DNA of 64,000 nucleotides from Aphrocallistes beatrix (lineage: Eukaryota > Porifera > Hexactinellida > Sceptrulophora > Aphrocallistidae), in NCBI GenBank assembly GCA_963281255.1, contig OY725500.1, positions 744,001 through 808,000 on the forward strand. Direction: 5' to 3'. The translations under genes were made by a program, and so were the position numbers. Each line of letters begins with the position of its first letter. Within the stretch, counting starts at the first letter, position 1. Under the pieces are notes generated by a model. The model was not told where the DNA came from, searched no databases, and saw nothing but the letters and a program-made list of their open reading frames with translations. Positions 1 through 10,664 of the stretch are shown here, in pieces.

Positions 1-3000
1 CCAGCAAACCTTTGCCTCCTCACGAGTTTACTAAATCGGGTTTATTGGGTACACAGCAACCTTTCAGTTTTACAGCTCAGCCAACCTCAAATCCTGTTCC
101 ACAGAACTCAATTCTGTCCACTCTTCATCCGCAAAGTATTGAAATGAAAATCGTCCATTTTTTGAGAATATGTTCTTCCTCTCAAAGTTCGCTGCAAATC
201 GGCCAAGCAATTGGAACTATGCGGAAGAAGGTGAATGCAGCCGCGAATCGATTAATAAAAGAAAGTATAATATCAATAACGAATAATTCACAACCATACG
301 TGTACATACTCAACTCAGGATATTACGACTCATCGAATGATCCCACAGATGCGAGTCTGAAAAGCAAGAAACGCTCCATCTCTCCTCCAGAGTCAGCTAA
401 TCCTCCGAAATCGCGGCGAATAGACAAAACTGGACAGGAATTAAACATGGACCCTGTGAGTTTGCTATCGAGTATCTGCAGTAAGGAGAGACTCGGACTA
501 ACATACCAGGTCGTATCTCATGAGCAGAGAGGAGCTCGCACGAAGATTGTGATGCGGGTTAAGGTGGGGAATAAGGTGTACACAGCTACTGGCAGTAATA
601 AGAAGGATACGAAGAAAGATGTGTCGGATTTAGCGCTCAAGGATATTCTAGTTGCAGGTAAGCGCAACAGATAATTGAGACAATATACAATCAACTCTGC
701 TTAATCGGGACAACCGCTTAATTGGGACAAGTCTCCAGGAACGGAATGGTTCCCATACATAGAAGCTAATACTAAATTTCATCTGTTAATTGAGAACTCC
801 ACTTAATCGGGACAAAATATCCGGGACCAAAGTGTCCCGATTAAGCGGAGCCACCTGTACTGATCTGAACACGGAAACTTCCAAATACGGGCAAGTTCGT
901 TTCTTTTGAACTTCCATTCATCATATCAACTCACTGTTCGACTAAACACAATATGATTATTCCAATCTCATTAACACCTTTGATCCATCGTTGTAGATTC
1001 CTCCAATTCTGATCTGAACACTCTTTCCGAACTCGGACAATTGGACACGAGCAATTTCCATTCAGAGATAGCTGCAAAGTCGCAAGAGTTCTTCCTTCAC
1101 GTTATTTCACAGGTCCCAGAGGCTCAAGCTGGTCGTAAGGTAGTTCATAAGATTAAGTTTCCAATCCATACTTAACATTAATTCAATTCAATATCTCACT
1201 AAGTTGGAATTTGATCCATCTCCATTGGATGATGATCTGGAGAAAGTTATTTGTAAGATATCCAGGAATTTGTTTTGAAAGAAGGATTTAATTACAGAAG
1301 AATCAGTCTAACTTTAGTTAATCACGTTTGTTGAATAATATCAAATCGATACTAGAGTTCTGAGATAATCCAATTTAGAAATTTCTCATTGTTTCCTGCA
1401 TACTTCCAACACAACTTCCAAATCGTCTTTATGATCATTGTAAAATGAGGAAAACAAACGCACTTTAAAAGGCGAAAATGGTGCCATAATTCAATGATGA
1501 ATTGATATTGCATTTGAGATTCGAATTTTCATTTTTGAAAAATTTTCATTGATTTCGTCCAAATTTGAGGATTCTGAACATATTTTGAGATGAATACTGT
1601 CAGTTTCCAGGAGCTTTGCCCCTGGACCCCACTAGGGGGCTTACAGCCCTCCTCATACCACCAGCTGACGACTGGTCCCCTATAGGAAATCCTGACGAAG
1701 TCCCTAGTAGTGGCACTTCAAAGTTTGTAAATAAACAGACATGGCACCCCCATCCAATCTAATTGGGAAGTCCTGCTGTTCTAGATTCTAGGTTTGCCTG
1801 ATACTCCATAGGTATTCGCCTGCATAATCTTACAGACCCCACAAGACGACTACTTCATCGTGTCCGTGGGGTCGGGAACACGTTGCTGTAACGGATCTGT
1901 TATCAGCTGTAGCGGAGATGTGCTACACGACACCCACGCAGAGATAATCGCGAGAAGAGCTCTCATTCGCTTTCTCATGCTTCAACTCAAAGAATACTTC
2001 GGGTCTGGGTTTGCGGAGAATCAGCTGTTCATCCCGTCTAGTGCCGGGAAGATTAGGATCAGAGATGGGTTCTATTTCCACCTCTACATCTCCCATGCAC
2101 CGTGTGGTGACAGTGCTATTTTTGTTCGGTAAGTGAGTTTTTATTTTTACATTTTTCAAATAATTACTCTTGAACTTAAGCACATCTCTCTTCACCACTA
2201 AATTGGAGTTTTTCATGATTAGTATTGAGATACTTGAACAAATAAATCCAATGTATTATTGCATTGAAAGCCGTTAAGTTAAATGGACTAAAATGTTTCA
2301 ATTTAGTATGGCTTAGTTTAAATTAATTGATTCTTCTTGAAATTTATTAGAACTCTGGGTGGATATTATTAGATATATTTCAGAGCTTCTTTTACGATGT
2401 ATTTCCACACTTAGAAGCGAAACCTGTAACACTCAAGGCAATCCAGACGGTTCACACAATCCAATCTTCAGTAACAAGAATCAGGGTCTGCTGCGTACCA
2501 AGATAGAGGAAGGGGAGGGGACTCTCCCTTGTGAGGACAAAGCCCATCGGCAAACAGTGGACGGAATCCTCCGAGGCGCTCGCCTACGAGTGATGTCCTG
2601 CTCTGACAAGGTCGGGAGATGGAATGTGTTGGGGTTCCAAGGGGCCCTCCTCTCACACTTCATCGACCCAGTCTACATGTCTAGCCTCACGCTAGGCGCA
2701 CTCTACCACCATGGACATCTATCCAGGGCGATGTGCTGTCGATTCGCTAACCCGGATCTAACTACAAAACTCAAGCCGCCCTATCGCGTCGTACATCCGA
2801 TACTGGGCAGCGTTCCTGAGAAGGAGGAGATAAAGAGGCACGTGGGAAAGACGTCCAGTGGCAGTCTAAACTGGACCCCTTCTGATAGCGCCACTGAGTT
2901 CCTGGACGGGGGCACGGGTAGACCCGCCTCCAAGCTTATGTCCAGCATGGAGCTTGCTAACTCCAAATCTCGCCTCTCTAAAGCCTCTCTGCTTAAAGAT

Positions 3001-3177
3001 TTTCGCGAAATTTGTTACGTTGCGGGTAGAAATGATCTTCTCAACCTGAATTATAAAAACACAAAAATCGCTGCATCCTCCTTCCAAGAGGCCAAGACTG
3101 CATTGATCGAATTCTGCAGGAAATCTGGGATGGGTGAGTGGTCCCACTTGCCTACAGATGTCGACGAGTTCGACTAA
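1..3177 (+). CDS. ADAR: ADAR1-like dsRNA adenosine deaminase, 5' partial
   Basis: Converts adenosine to inosine in double-stranded RNA. The frame is already open at base 3, so the 5' end lies outside the window. Inferred exons are 3-657, 997-1139, 1812-2128 and 2415-3177; all junctions are GT/AG and keep phase. Exon 1 encodes a winged-helix region resembling a Z-alpha Z-DNA-binding domain (about bases 125-330) and then one dsRNA-binding domain (about 450-655). Exons 2-4 encode the deaminase domain. The zinc and catalytic HAE motif (His at 1934-1936, Glu at 1940-1942) is present, with the PCGD cysteine near 2100 and the SCSDK cysteine near 2597. Z-alpha plus dsRBD plus deaminase is the ADAR1 order. 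Acceptor 2415 was chosen because it alone restores the frame into the LRTKIE.GEGT block. The exact first exon and the number of dsRBDs upstream are unknown. Confidence 0.93.
686..860. mobile_element. Tigger/pogo-like MITE in ADAR intron 1
   Basis: Inverted terminal segments contain the motif CTTAATCGGGAC and its complement (GATTAAGCGGAG at the right end). The same terminal theme flanks the element at 15224-15388. No coding capacity is visible. The copy is diverged, so its ends are approximate. Confidence 0.6.
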
Positions 3178-3895
3178 TCATGCACTGTGGCTATAAAAGG
3201 GAAGGAATGCTGGAGTGTATAATTGTTCTAATGAAAGGCTTTAGGATGACAAAATTGAGTTATTATATACATATCTTCTCGATTTCTTTCACACAGACGT
3301 ATCAGATTTATCAAACTCCTCATCCTAAATCTGAATTAGACTTTTATACACTTCATCCTTTCAAACTTTTTATAGCTACATTATTGAACTTATAATCTAA
3401 GCTATTTTCTTCTAATTCGATTGAAGCTCTTTTGCATTATTCTTGAGATATTATGTTCTTTCTCAGTTTTCATATTCATTCTACATATACTGTATACTCA
3501 ATATATCAATTACTTTACACTTAAAACTACACTTTGGTGCGATCTGTCAAACTTCAGAGGAGTTGTTGGAATCATGGAACTGCTGATCATTCTATTTGTA
3601 TTGCTGATATTATTTATTATCTGTCGAGTTTCTCAGTTACAACTAATTCTCATTACATATACTTTTCCTCTGGAAAACACTTGAGTACGTATTTATCGAA
3701 ATACTGCAATTGAAACATTTTTTTGGAATTATTTTAATTACATAATGCGAATTTAAAGGGTAATTTCCTAATAGAAGCTAGGACATGTTGTAATCCAATC
3801 TGACTCTAAAGTAAGATGTATAGCTCATCTCTATAATGAGATCTGCTGATTTAAAAATGAATTTACTCATCAAATTAACCAACGTGTAGTTATGT

Positions 3896-4009
3896 CAGGT
3901 TGCATATACATAATTCAATTTGCCGTATAGAACTTGTAGGCATCTTCAACAAATTGAAGATATCTATAGGTTCCAGACGGCAAAATTGAATTTCTGTATT
4001 TGCAACCTG
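3896..4009. repeat. 114-bp inverted-repeat MITE
   Basis: The left arm begins CAGGTTGCATATACA and the right arm ends TGTATTTGCAACCTG. The arms pair over about 30 bases with few mismatches, and a smaller hairpin (CTTCAACAAATTGAAG) lies between them. The whole unit can fold into one long stem. Superfamily not determined. Confidence 0.7.
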
Positions 4010-4031
4010 TTATTATATTCGGGGATACTAT

Positions 4032-4194
4032 CAGTGATCGACAAATCTGGTGGTTTGCTAACGGAGCCACCCAATTTGATGAAGAACTGGTCTATTTAAA
4101 TAGCGTATTTAGAATTTGATGACTGTTACCCACCAGAAAAAGTAAAATTGTGTTTAGATAGCTACCACCAAATTTTTAATTTTGTTGAGCACTG
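4032..4194. mobile_element. hAT-like MITE
   Basis: Starts CAGTGATCGACAAA and ends TTTTGTTGAGCACTG, imperfect terminal inverted repeats of hAT style. The sequence GATACT occurs on both sides, consistent with a partly decayed 8-bp target duplication. Confidence 0.65.
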
Positions 4195-4738
4195 GGATAC
4201 TTACAGTGCTAGTATCAACAAAATATCATACACAGAGAGAGAGAACTCTGTAATACGAACAGTTCCCACTAATTTAAGCATTCATATTTATTATGGAAAC
4301 AAGTGATACGACTTTATATGTCATTATACACGATTAAACTATCTATTCACCAAATTGATACTTGTTCACCTCTTTAGGTATTCGCACTGAACTCAGTTAG
4401 GCTAGAGCAGTTGAGAGCCATAGTCGCCTAATTACTACCGTCTGTAAGTCATCGTGTTGGGTTTCTCATCGCAGTTTCCTTCTGCTTTAGGAATATATCA
4501 CGTCTACTCTGTCCATGTCTTGTAACGCTTCACGTTTTAGTACCAGAGTGTGAAATGTTAGGATTTGATAACTGTATTCTTAAGTGACATAATCAATACC
4601 ACATAAAACAAACCATGTTCTTGCTCTAAATCTCAATGGCAAAACTCTCTAACGATTTAGTATAAATAGTAATTGGAGACTACCTATGTTAAAACAGTAA
4701 CATTGAGCTAATCTGTAATAAAAGGTTATCAATAGAAG

Positions 4739-7429
4739 ATGACCAAACGAATTATTTGTACTTATATGTCCGATCTGACACCACAGAAATTAACTTCGAT
4801 TGCGGAGACCCTTGACGTCATCCAACCGGAAGAGCACAATTGGAGGCGGCTTGTGAGTTATCTACAGAAATGTGAGTACGAATATCACGAGCATAAAATC
4901 GAAGACTTTGCGAAAGAAATCGCCCGTGTCGATGGCAGTCCTTCTTCTGCCTTGCTTCAAGACATGATCGAACGCCGAGTACCTCTCTCCATCTTTAAAG
5001 ATATTCTCAAGCACATGAAACACATACCCGCCTTGGAAGCGTTAGGAGTAAGAGAAAAACCATCGATAACGATTGAACCGTCCAGTTCATACAAGAAATA
5101 CGAAGGCGAATCTCTGAAGATTGAGTTCAAGGCCTACGCTATCCCGAAGCCTTCCTATCAGTGGTACAAGCGCTATGACCAGGACTGGAGAAGAAAGAAC
5201 GATAGGCAATCCAGACCGGATTTGGTGATTGAAAAAGTGTCCATTGAAGACAGAGGGGAGTACAAGTGTCAAGTGGTGAATGAGAAAGGGGAAGCATACA
5301 CTCGTGGTGTCGTCATCCACGTCATTCCAGTGAGAGGTATTGGTGGTTGTGTCGGCAAGCCTCGCATTCCATCAGACTTGACCGTATTCGAGCACACACC
5401 TCTAACCATTGAAGCTGAACTCGACTCATTCAACAAGGCATGGAGTTGCATATGGTATCGGAATCCTAAACAGGTGATGCACTCCGGACATGAACTAGCT
5501 CACTACCTCCCCGACCAAACCGCTCTCTGTCTGCACATTTCCAGTGCCGCGCTGGATTGTGCAGGATTCTACTACTGCTGTATCTTCAACAATTACGACT
5601 CGACTGAGAAGTTCTACTCTGACCCCTGTCTTGTCACGGTCATTCCCTCCGACTACAACATGCCTATGCCTATTACTTCTTACGGCTCGGAAGATCCTAC
5701 TTTCAGCAGTGATATGTACTACCACCGCCAAAGACAGCGGTCCTGGACTGAAACGAATCCGCCCACCTATCGAGATGAGTTCTCCGGTTCGTCCTATTTC
5801 CACCACTTCCACTCGGTGGACGCGCCAGACCTAGAGAACAACACTGGTGACACGCTAGGTCCGAGACATAGTTCAAACACGTCCACGAAGCCAGCGGCGA
5901 AATTCCGTTCTGGCTCTCCCTCCACTCTAGAGATAGAGGAAGATGTGGTGGACAGACCTGAGGAAGGAATCATCAAGGAGACCCCGATAGACGATATCGT
6001 GCATCTCAAGCACTTCCAAGCTGAACAGGATCCTGTCTCCACTTTCCAATGGTACTTCATCCCGTTCAACCAACCCAATGGAGCTCCTGAGGCAAAAGAG
6101 AAGTGGACAAAGCTAGAACATACCTTCAAGATACTAACCAAGGACTTCTATGGGTCATACTTCTGCGTGCAGACTCTATGCAATTCCACGAAGAGGTACT
6201 CCTTATGGACAAAGGTGTGTCCACCTGCTTCTGATAAATGCAGGGACAAAGTAGCTCTCCTTGTCGGGAATCAGAAGTATCGAGAACAGGTCTTCACTCT
6301 TCACCTTCCAGAATCCGACACCAGGGATTTAGCAGGCAGACTCCGCTCACTAGGTTTCCGTGTCGTTACACTGGTGAACCTCAACAGCAAAGACATGCGC
6401 ATCGCCATTAAGAACTACGTCAAGCTGCTAAACACGGGCGTGTACGCTCTGTTCTATTACGGAGGCCACGGGTTTGAAAAGGATGGGGAGAATTATCTGA
6501 TGGGTGTTGAGTCGTCACGTGAGTATAAGATTGAGCATTGTATAGATGCGAAATGGATTCGCGAGCAAATGGCTTCACGAAATGCTAAACTGAATATGAT
6601 GATACTCGACATGTGTCGAACTAAAATTGTCACTTCTCAAAACGCCTCTTCCCGCCCACAGCCAATGATTAATCCCGAACTAGACAATGCCCCACATATC
6701 ATCGCGTACTCTTGCTCCCCTTCCTGCCAAGCTTTCGAGCGACCCGCGGATGAGAATTCCATCTACATGACACAGCTACTCAAGTGCATTGGCGATCCTG
6801 TTCGCGTTGAGAATTTGTTGTTAGAAGTGAGTAAGCGAGTGAGCGAAGTCGGCAAGGAGAGTGAGATACCAGATTTTAAGTGGATGCATCCTTTCTTCAA
6901 AACGAATCTAAACGAAGAGTTTACTCTTCACGATCCTATCGACACGGATAATCCATATAAAAAGGACTATGACCTGATCGCAGAGCGATGGCACGAAGTC
7001 TACGAGTGTCCTTCTAAGCAGATCTTACAGTCGGACGATGGAGACATCGCTATGCGATTGCATTTTGACGCTGAACATTCTAACGTGTTACTAATCGGTG
7101 TAGAGAAAATGGTTGGTCCGCTCACTCAAACGGAAATACTTTCGTTGAAATTAGAAGTTTTCCACAATTGGCCGACGTGTGTTGAGTCGTACAGTGTGAC
7201 CTGCGAGGATCTGGATGAGTTGATCTGCCCGGGCGCACTCATTCCACAAGTTCGAAATCTCCTCGCCAGATATCGGATCCCGGATCTTCAGTTGTTTAAA
7301 TACGGCATGAGGCTGGTGTTTACTGTCGTTTATCAAGTTGAAGATAATACGATTGAGAAGCAAATCAACTACATCCCAGACCCCCCACCCTTGTATGCCA
7401 AACTAATTTATGGACAGGACACATACTAG
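4739..7429 (+). CDS. MALT1: Type 1 paracaspase (MALT1-like), intronless
   Basis: Cysteine protease and scaffold of NF-kB-type signalling in animals; paracaspases cleave after arginine. One uninterrupted frame encodes 896 residues. The order is: death-domain-like helices (about 10-95), Ig domain (about 100-195, with SYQWY and YKCQV), second Ig domain (about 205-300), a Ser/Thr/Pro-rich stretch with a degenerate Ig-like segment (about 300-480), the caspase-like p20 domain from about 495 (DKVALLVGNQKY), and a C-terminal Ig-like region. The catalytic dyad is present: His577 in YYGGHGFE and Cys626 in ILDMCR. This is the MALT1 architecture, with a longer linker between Ig2 and the protease than in the 824-residue human protein. 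Human MALT1 has many introns, so the single-exon structure is unusual. It may be one of several paracaspase paralogues in this genome. Confidence 0.93.
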   Translation: MTKRIICTYMSDLTPQKLTSIAETLDVIQPEEHNWRRLVSYLQKCEYEYHEHKIEDFAKEIARVDGSPSSALLQDMIERRVPLSIFKDILKHMKHIPALEALGVREKPSITIEPSSSYKKYEGESLKIEFKAYAIPKPSYQWYKRYDQDWRRKNDRQSRPDLVIEKVSIEDRGEYKCQVVNEKGEAYTRGVVIHVIPVRGIGGCVGKPRIPSDLTVFEHTPLTIEAELDSFNKAWSCIWYRNPKQVMHSGHELAHYLPDQTALCLHISSAALDCAGFYYCCIFNNYDSTEKFYSDPCLVTVIPSDYNMPMPITSYGSEDPTFSSDMYYHRQRQRSWTETNPPTYRDEFSGSSYFHHFHSVDAPDLENNTGDTLGPRHSSNTSTKPAAKFRSGSPSTLEIEEDVVDRPEEGIIKETPIDDIVHLKHFQAEQDPVSTFQWYFIPFNQPNGAPEAKEKWTKLEHTFKILTKDFYGSYFCVQTLCNSTKRYSLWTKVCPPASDKCRDKVALLVGNQKYREQVFTLHLPESDTRDLAGRLRSLGFRVVTLVNLNSKDMRIAIKNYVKLLNTGVYALFYYGGHGFEKDGENYLMGVESSREYKIEHCIDAKWIREQMASRNAKLNMMILDMCRTKIVTSQNASSRPQPMINPELDNAPHIIAYSCSPSCQAFERPADENSIYMTQLLKCIGDPVRVENLLLEVSKRVSEVGKESEIPDFKWMHPFFKTNLNEEFTLHDPIDTDNPYKKDYDLIAERWHEVYECPSKQILQSDDGDIAMRLHFDAEHSNVLLIGVEKMVGPLTQTEILSLKLEVFHNWPTCVESYSVTCEDLDELICPGALIPQVRNLLARYRIPDLQLFKYGMRLVFTVVYQVEDNTIEKQINYIPDPPPLYAKLIYGQDTY

Positions 7430-8543
7430 GACATCGTATGGACTTTTCATCGCCACTCCCTATTTGTTAGTCTGAGGATCAAACTGTTAACAATTCTTCT
7501 TTACAAATTTTTCAAGTTCTGTGAAGTTGGACTCTTTTATAACTTGCGTTGTAATTGTTAATTTTTTGTATATTTGTATTGATTATGATTTCATTTAATT
7601 CTTCAATTAATATTTTTGTGATTACTAGTAACATTAATTGACAATTTCATAATACAGTAAGTATATGGTGCAACACTCATACATTATATACGCTTGTTCT
7701 GACATAATTATATAAGTTTGAGATAGTACCGTTCCCCAGCCAAGGGTGCTAAGAGTCCTGGGAGCACTCTTCCCATAGGAGTGCTATAGGAAGTAAGATA
7801 GTGGTTTCGTCAAATATCAGGGATCCATCAAGCTGGTACCCGTGCCACAACCAATATTTTAGCGGGACATAGTACAGTAGATGACATAGTACAGTAGATG
7901 GATATAGTGATAGTGCCGGGGACAAGGAATTTTGGGTGAAATTATCACTATATCTAATACATCACTATATCCAATACATCACTATATCCAATACATCACT
8001 ATATCCAATACATCACTATATCCAATACATCACTATATCCAATACATCACTATATCCAATACATCACTATATCCAATACATCACTATATCCAATATCTAC
8101 TGTATATTTGAATTGGTCAAGCGGACATTTCCACTTTTTGGAACGTTTTCGTGGGCTATTGTTTTCAACATATGTCCGAAAAAGGACAGTTGGCAAGTAC
8201 ATAGGTGCCCCCTCCTACCAACGACTGGGACTAGACTCACTAGAAGCATAATGTCTTCACTGAAAATTTCCATAAATTAATTTTATTTTATCTAAAATGT
8301 CTACAAACCTAATTCTTCTCATTATGTATTCATCACGATGGGTAAGAATAAGCTCGAAATAGAACTTGAGCAACATTCATTATTACGTACGAATACCAGA
8401 CAGCTGTGGTGTTGAGCAAATTAAATGCAAACTCTACGTATTCCCTTATTCACCATCCTATTGCATACTACAGATGTATCGTGTTGTAGACTATTTTGAA
8501 CGATTTTATTTATAATCTTATTCTGCAAGTTTTTGCGTGTTTC
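7430..8543. other. Spacer upstream of the DUSP11-like gene
   Basis: AT-rich spacer with the 17-bp minisatellite at 7946-8098. Bases near 8170-8200 resemble the end of the GCGGGAC repeat family (GGACAGTTGGCAAGTACAT). No supported gene is seen. Confidence 0.55.
7946..8098. repeat. 17-bp minisatellite, 9 units
   Basis: Nine tandem copies of CACTATATCCAATACAT. The first has one substitution (CTAATACAT) and the last ends AATATCT. Units abut without spacers, so this is a minisatellite and not a CRISPR-like array. The open frame through it is a by-product of a unit length that cycles through the frames without a stop. Confidence 0.97.
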
Positions 8544-10664
8544 ATGAGGCGTCGAGATGGCATTCCAGATAGATGGGGTGATTATTCGAATTTCAAAAGT
8601 GTCATCAAGGAGTGCCACATTCTGCCATGCAAAACACCACTCAAAGAACAGTTGTTCCGCAAAGGGATCACCATGAATTTGCTAGAACAAGAGCAACATT
8701 TCACACCGCAAGATCTTTGTAGAATGGTTCAAGAAACATTAGATAAAAAGGTTGAATTTGTAATAGATTTCACCAATACAAGTCGTTATTACGACTTTAC
8801 AAAGTTAGGAGAGTCTGTAAAATACTTTAAAGTTGAGTGTCCTGGGAAACAAATTCCTCCACGGAATGTCTACACGAAATTTCACGCAACAATGGAAAAG
8901 TGTTTAAGTGACATTTCGCCTCAAGGCGTGATTGCGGTGCATTGCACACACGGAGTAAACCGAACTGGATTCGTCATATGTAATTATCTAATGAATAAGT
9001 ATGGCTATTGTTTGGATGAAGCGGTTAAAGCGTTTGATGAAGCTCGTGGTCATGATATCGAGAGGGTAGAGTATATCCAAGCACTGAGAGAGGAGAGATA
9101 TCCTGAACCTTCATCAGCTGAGTTGGAAATGTTCGAGAGGTGTGAAGTGACTGAGGTTGTAGCGGAAACGATTGTAACTGACTCGATTCCATGGGCAAAG
9201 CCCGATCAATCTCTTCCAAGGTTAGTTAGCTTGTAGAGAATATGTTTCGATTAAAATTGACCAAAACGTAATTACTAATAGAGCTACAATAATGTGATTT
9301 ATGATAATTCTTTTCGATTTCCTTATTTGAAAAGTTTTCATTGTAGTGTACGTTCCAGACGTCTTAATAGGAAGAGAAAACAATCTCCAGAGAGAAGAGG
9401 GAATTCTGAACTCGACTATCGCCGAATCCCATTTCCCCCTCCTCCTCTACCTCCTCCATTCCCCCCACCTCACTATGATTACCATGGGCCTGTACTTGAA
9501 TACTTTCCTCCTGATGAATACTTTCCTCCTCCACACGATATGCACTATCAAGAATATCCAAATTACAGAGATACATATCATAAGCCACACCATCATCATA
9601 AGAGACACCCATTTGGTTTAAAACGTCCCAATAAGCGCAAACATCCTAAGTCAAAATCTCGATCCGCTAAAGTTCCCTCAAAGAGTACAACTCCTAAAGA
9701 CCTTAGCCAATCATCTCCTACCTCCACTCATCAGGAAAAAGCGCAATCTCTACCTGACGATAAGGAACCTCACTCTCTAATCTGCGAAGATAAGATACAA
9801 CCAATTTCTCCACCCATTGAAGAGGAACCTATACAGTTCTCTCCCGTGTCTCCTATCATCAACCCAGAAACGCCTCCAACGTCTCCCAAAGAAAGTGTCC
9901 CATCAGTACAAATGCATCCTAGTGGTAGTTTCAAAAAGACACCTATATCCTCAGAACGTGCTCAACCAGCTCCCACACCGCATGAAGAAGATATCCATCC
10001 AACATCAACGCCACCTAGAGACACCATTCAACCATCCAATACAACCGCGAAAGAACAGCTCCCATCTACTCCTGCTTCAAAAGAAAATACCCCTCACCAC
10101 AATCCTGGATTTCGTAAAAATCCTTTTCAATCTTCGCCAAGGATTTCCGAAGAACATCCCCTATCTTCTCTCCCCCCAAATGTTCATATACAAACGAAAA
10201 ATTCGTCACCTAAGGAGAGTACGCCTGTCAACCCTACCTCCCCTAAAGAAGACAAACACCCAATTCCTGTGACTAATAAGGATAATAGCCACAGCTCACA
10301 AATGCCCCCCAAAAGGACTCCTCAATCAAATCCTACTCCTTCAAGAGAGAAACAACCATCACGTACTCATGATAGAAGACACCAATCTCCAAGTTATTCA
10401 AATGATGGCAATCCTCATCACCGCGACCAATACTATTATCCCAGTCATTCACGCTCACAATACAACCGTCCTTATCACGAAAAATATCGTTCACATGATG
10501 GTAGAGATTATCAGAGGCAGCATTATGAACATTACAGAGGAAATAATTGCTACTCCCATCCTCACTATTGGCATGAACAAGATTATCCTCCTTACTATCA
10601 TCCCCCTCACCCCCCTTACACGCACCAAAGAGACAGGAACTTTTATTCGAAGAGGAACCATTAG
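8544..10664 (+). CDS. DUSP11: DUSP11/PIR1-like RNA 5'-triphosphatase with long His/Pro-rich tail
   Basis: Atypical dual-specificity phosphatase fold related to the triphosphatase half of mRNA capping enzyme. DUSP11 removes 5' phosphates from RNA. Two exons are inferred, 8544-9220 and 9347-10664 (donor AG/GTTAGT, acceptor TTGTAG, phase kept), giving 664 residues. The ATG at 8544 precedes the family-typical RRRDGIPDRWGDY start. The catalytic loop is HCTHGVNRTG, with Cys134 and Arg140 (C-X5-R). After about residue 225 comes a basic RKRKQSPERR segment. Then follow roughly 420 residues rich in Pro, Ser and Thr, ending in a His/Tyr/Pro-rich block. Human DUSP11 has a shorter, related His/Arg/Pro-rich tail, so this tail is an expansion of a family trait. 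No guanylyltransferase domain is present, so it is not a bifunctional capping enzyme. Confidence 0.88.

Larger units (their letters stand above)
3178..4738. other. Spacer between ADAR and the paracaspase gene
   Basis: AT-rich. It should hold the ADAR 3' UTR and the paracaspase promoter. Two inverted-repeat elements (3896-4009 and 4032-4194) lie inside. The short open frames at 3138-3395 and 3421-3684 have low-complexity hydrophobic translations and no recognisable domain, so they are not called genes. Confidence 0.6.

Noticed and set aside
3138..3684. Two small open frames downstream of ADAR
   Set aside because: The first overlaps the ADAR 3' end in another frame. Both are AT-rich, low-complexity and without a credible start context.
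7946..8098. CRISPR-like repeat array
   Set aside because: Units are contiguous with no unique spacers, and the genome is animal nuclear DNA.
7936..8280. 114-codon frame rich in Ile/Ser/Tyr
   Set aside because: It is a translation of the 17-bp minisatellite.
4739..10664. Functional cluster of antiviral genes (ADAR, paracaspase, DUSP11-like)
   Set aside because: Three neighbouring genes with RNA or immune links could be chance among housekeeping genes; there is no shared regulation or conserved synteny to show.
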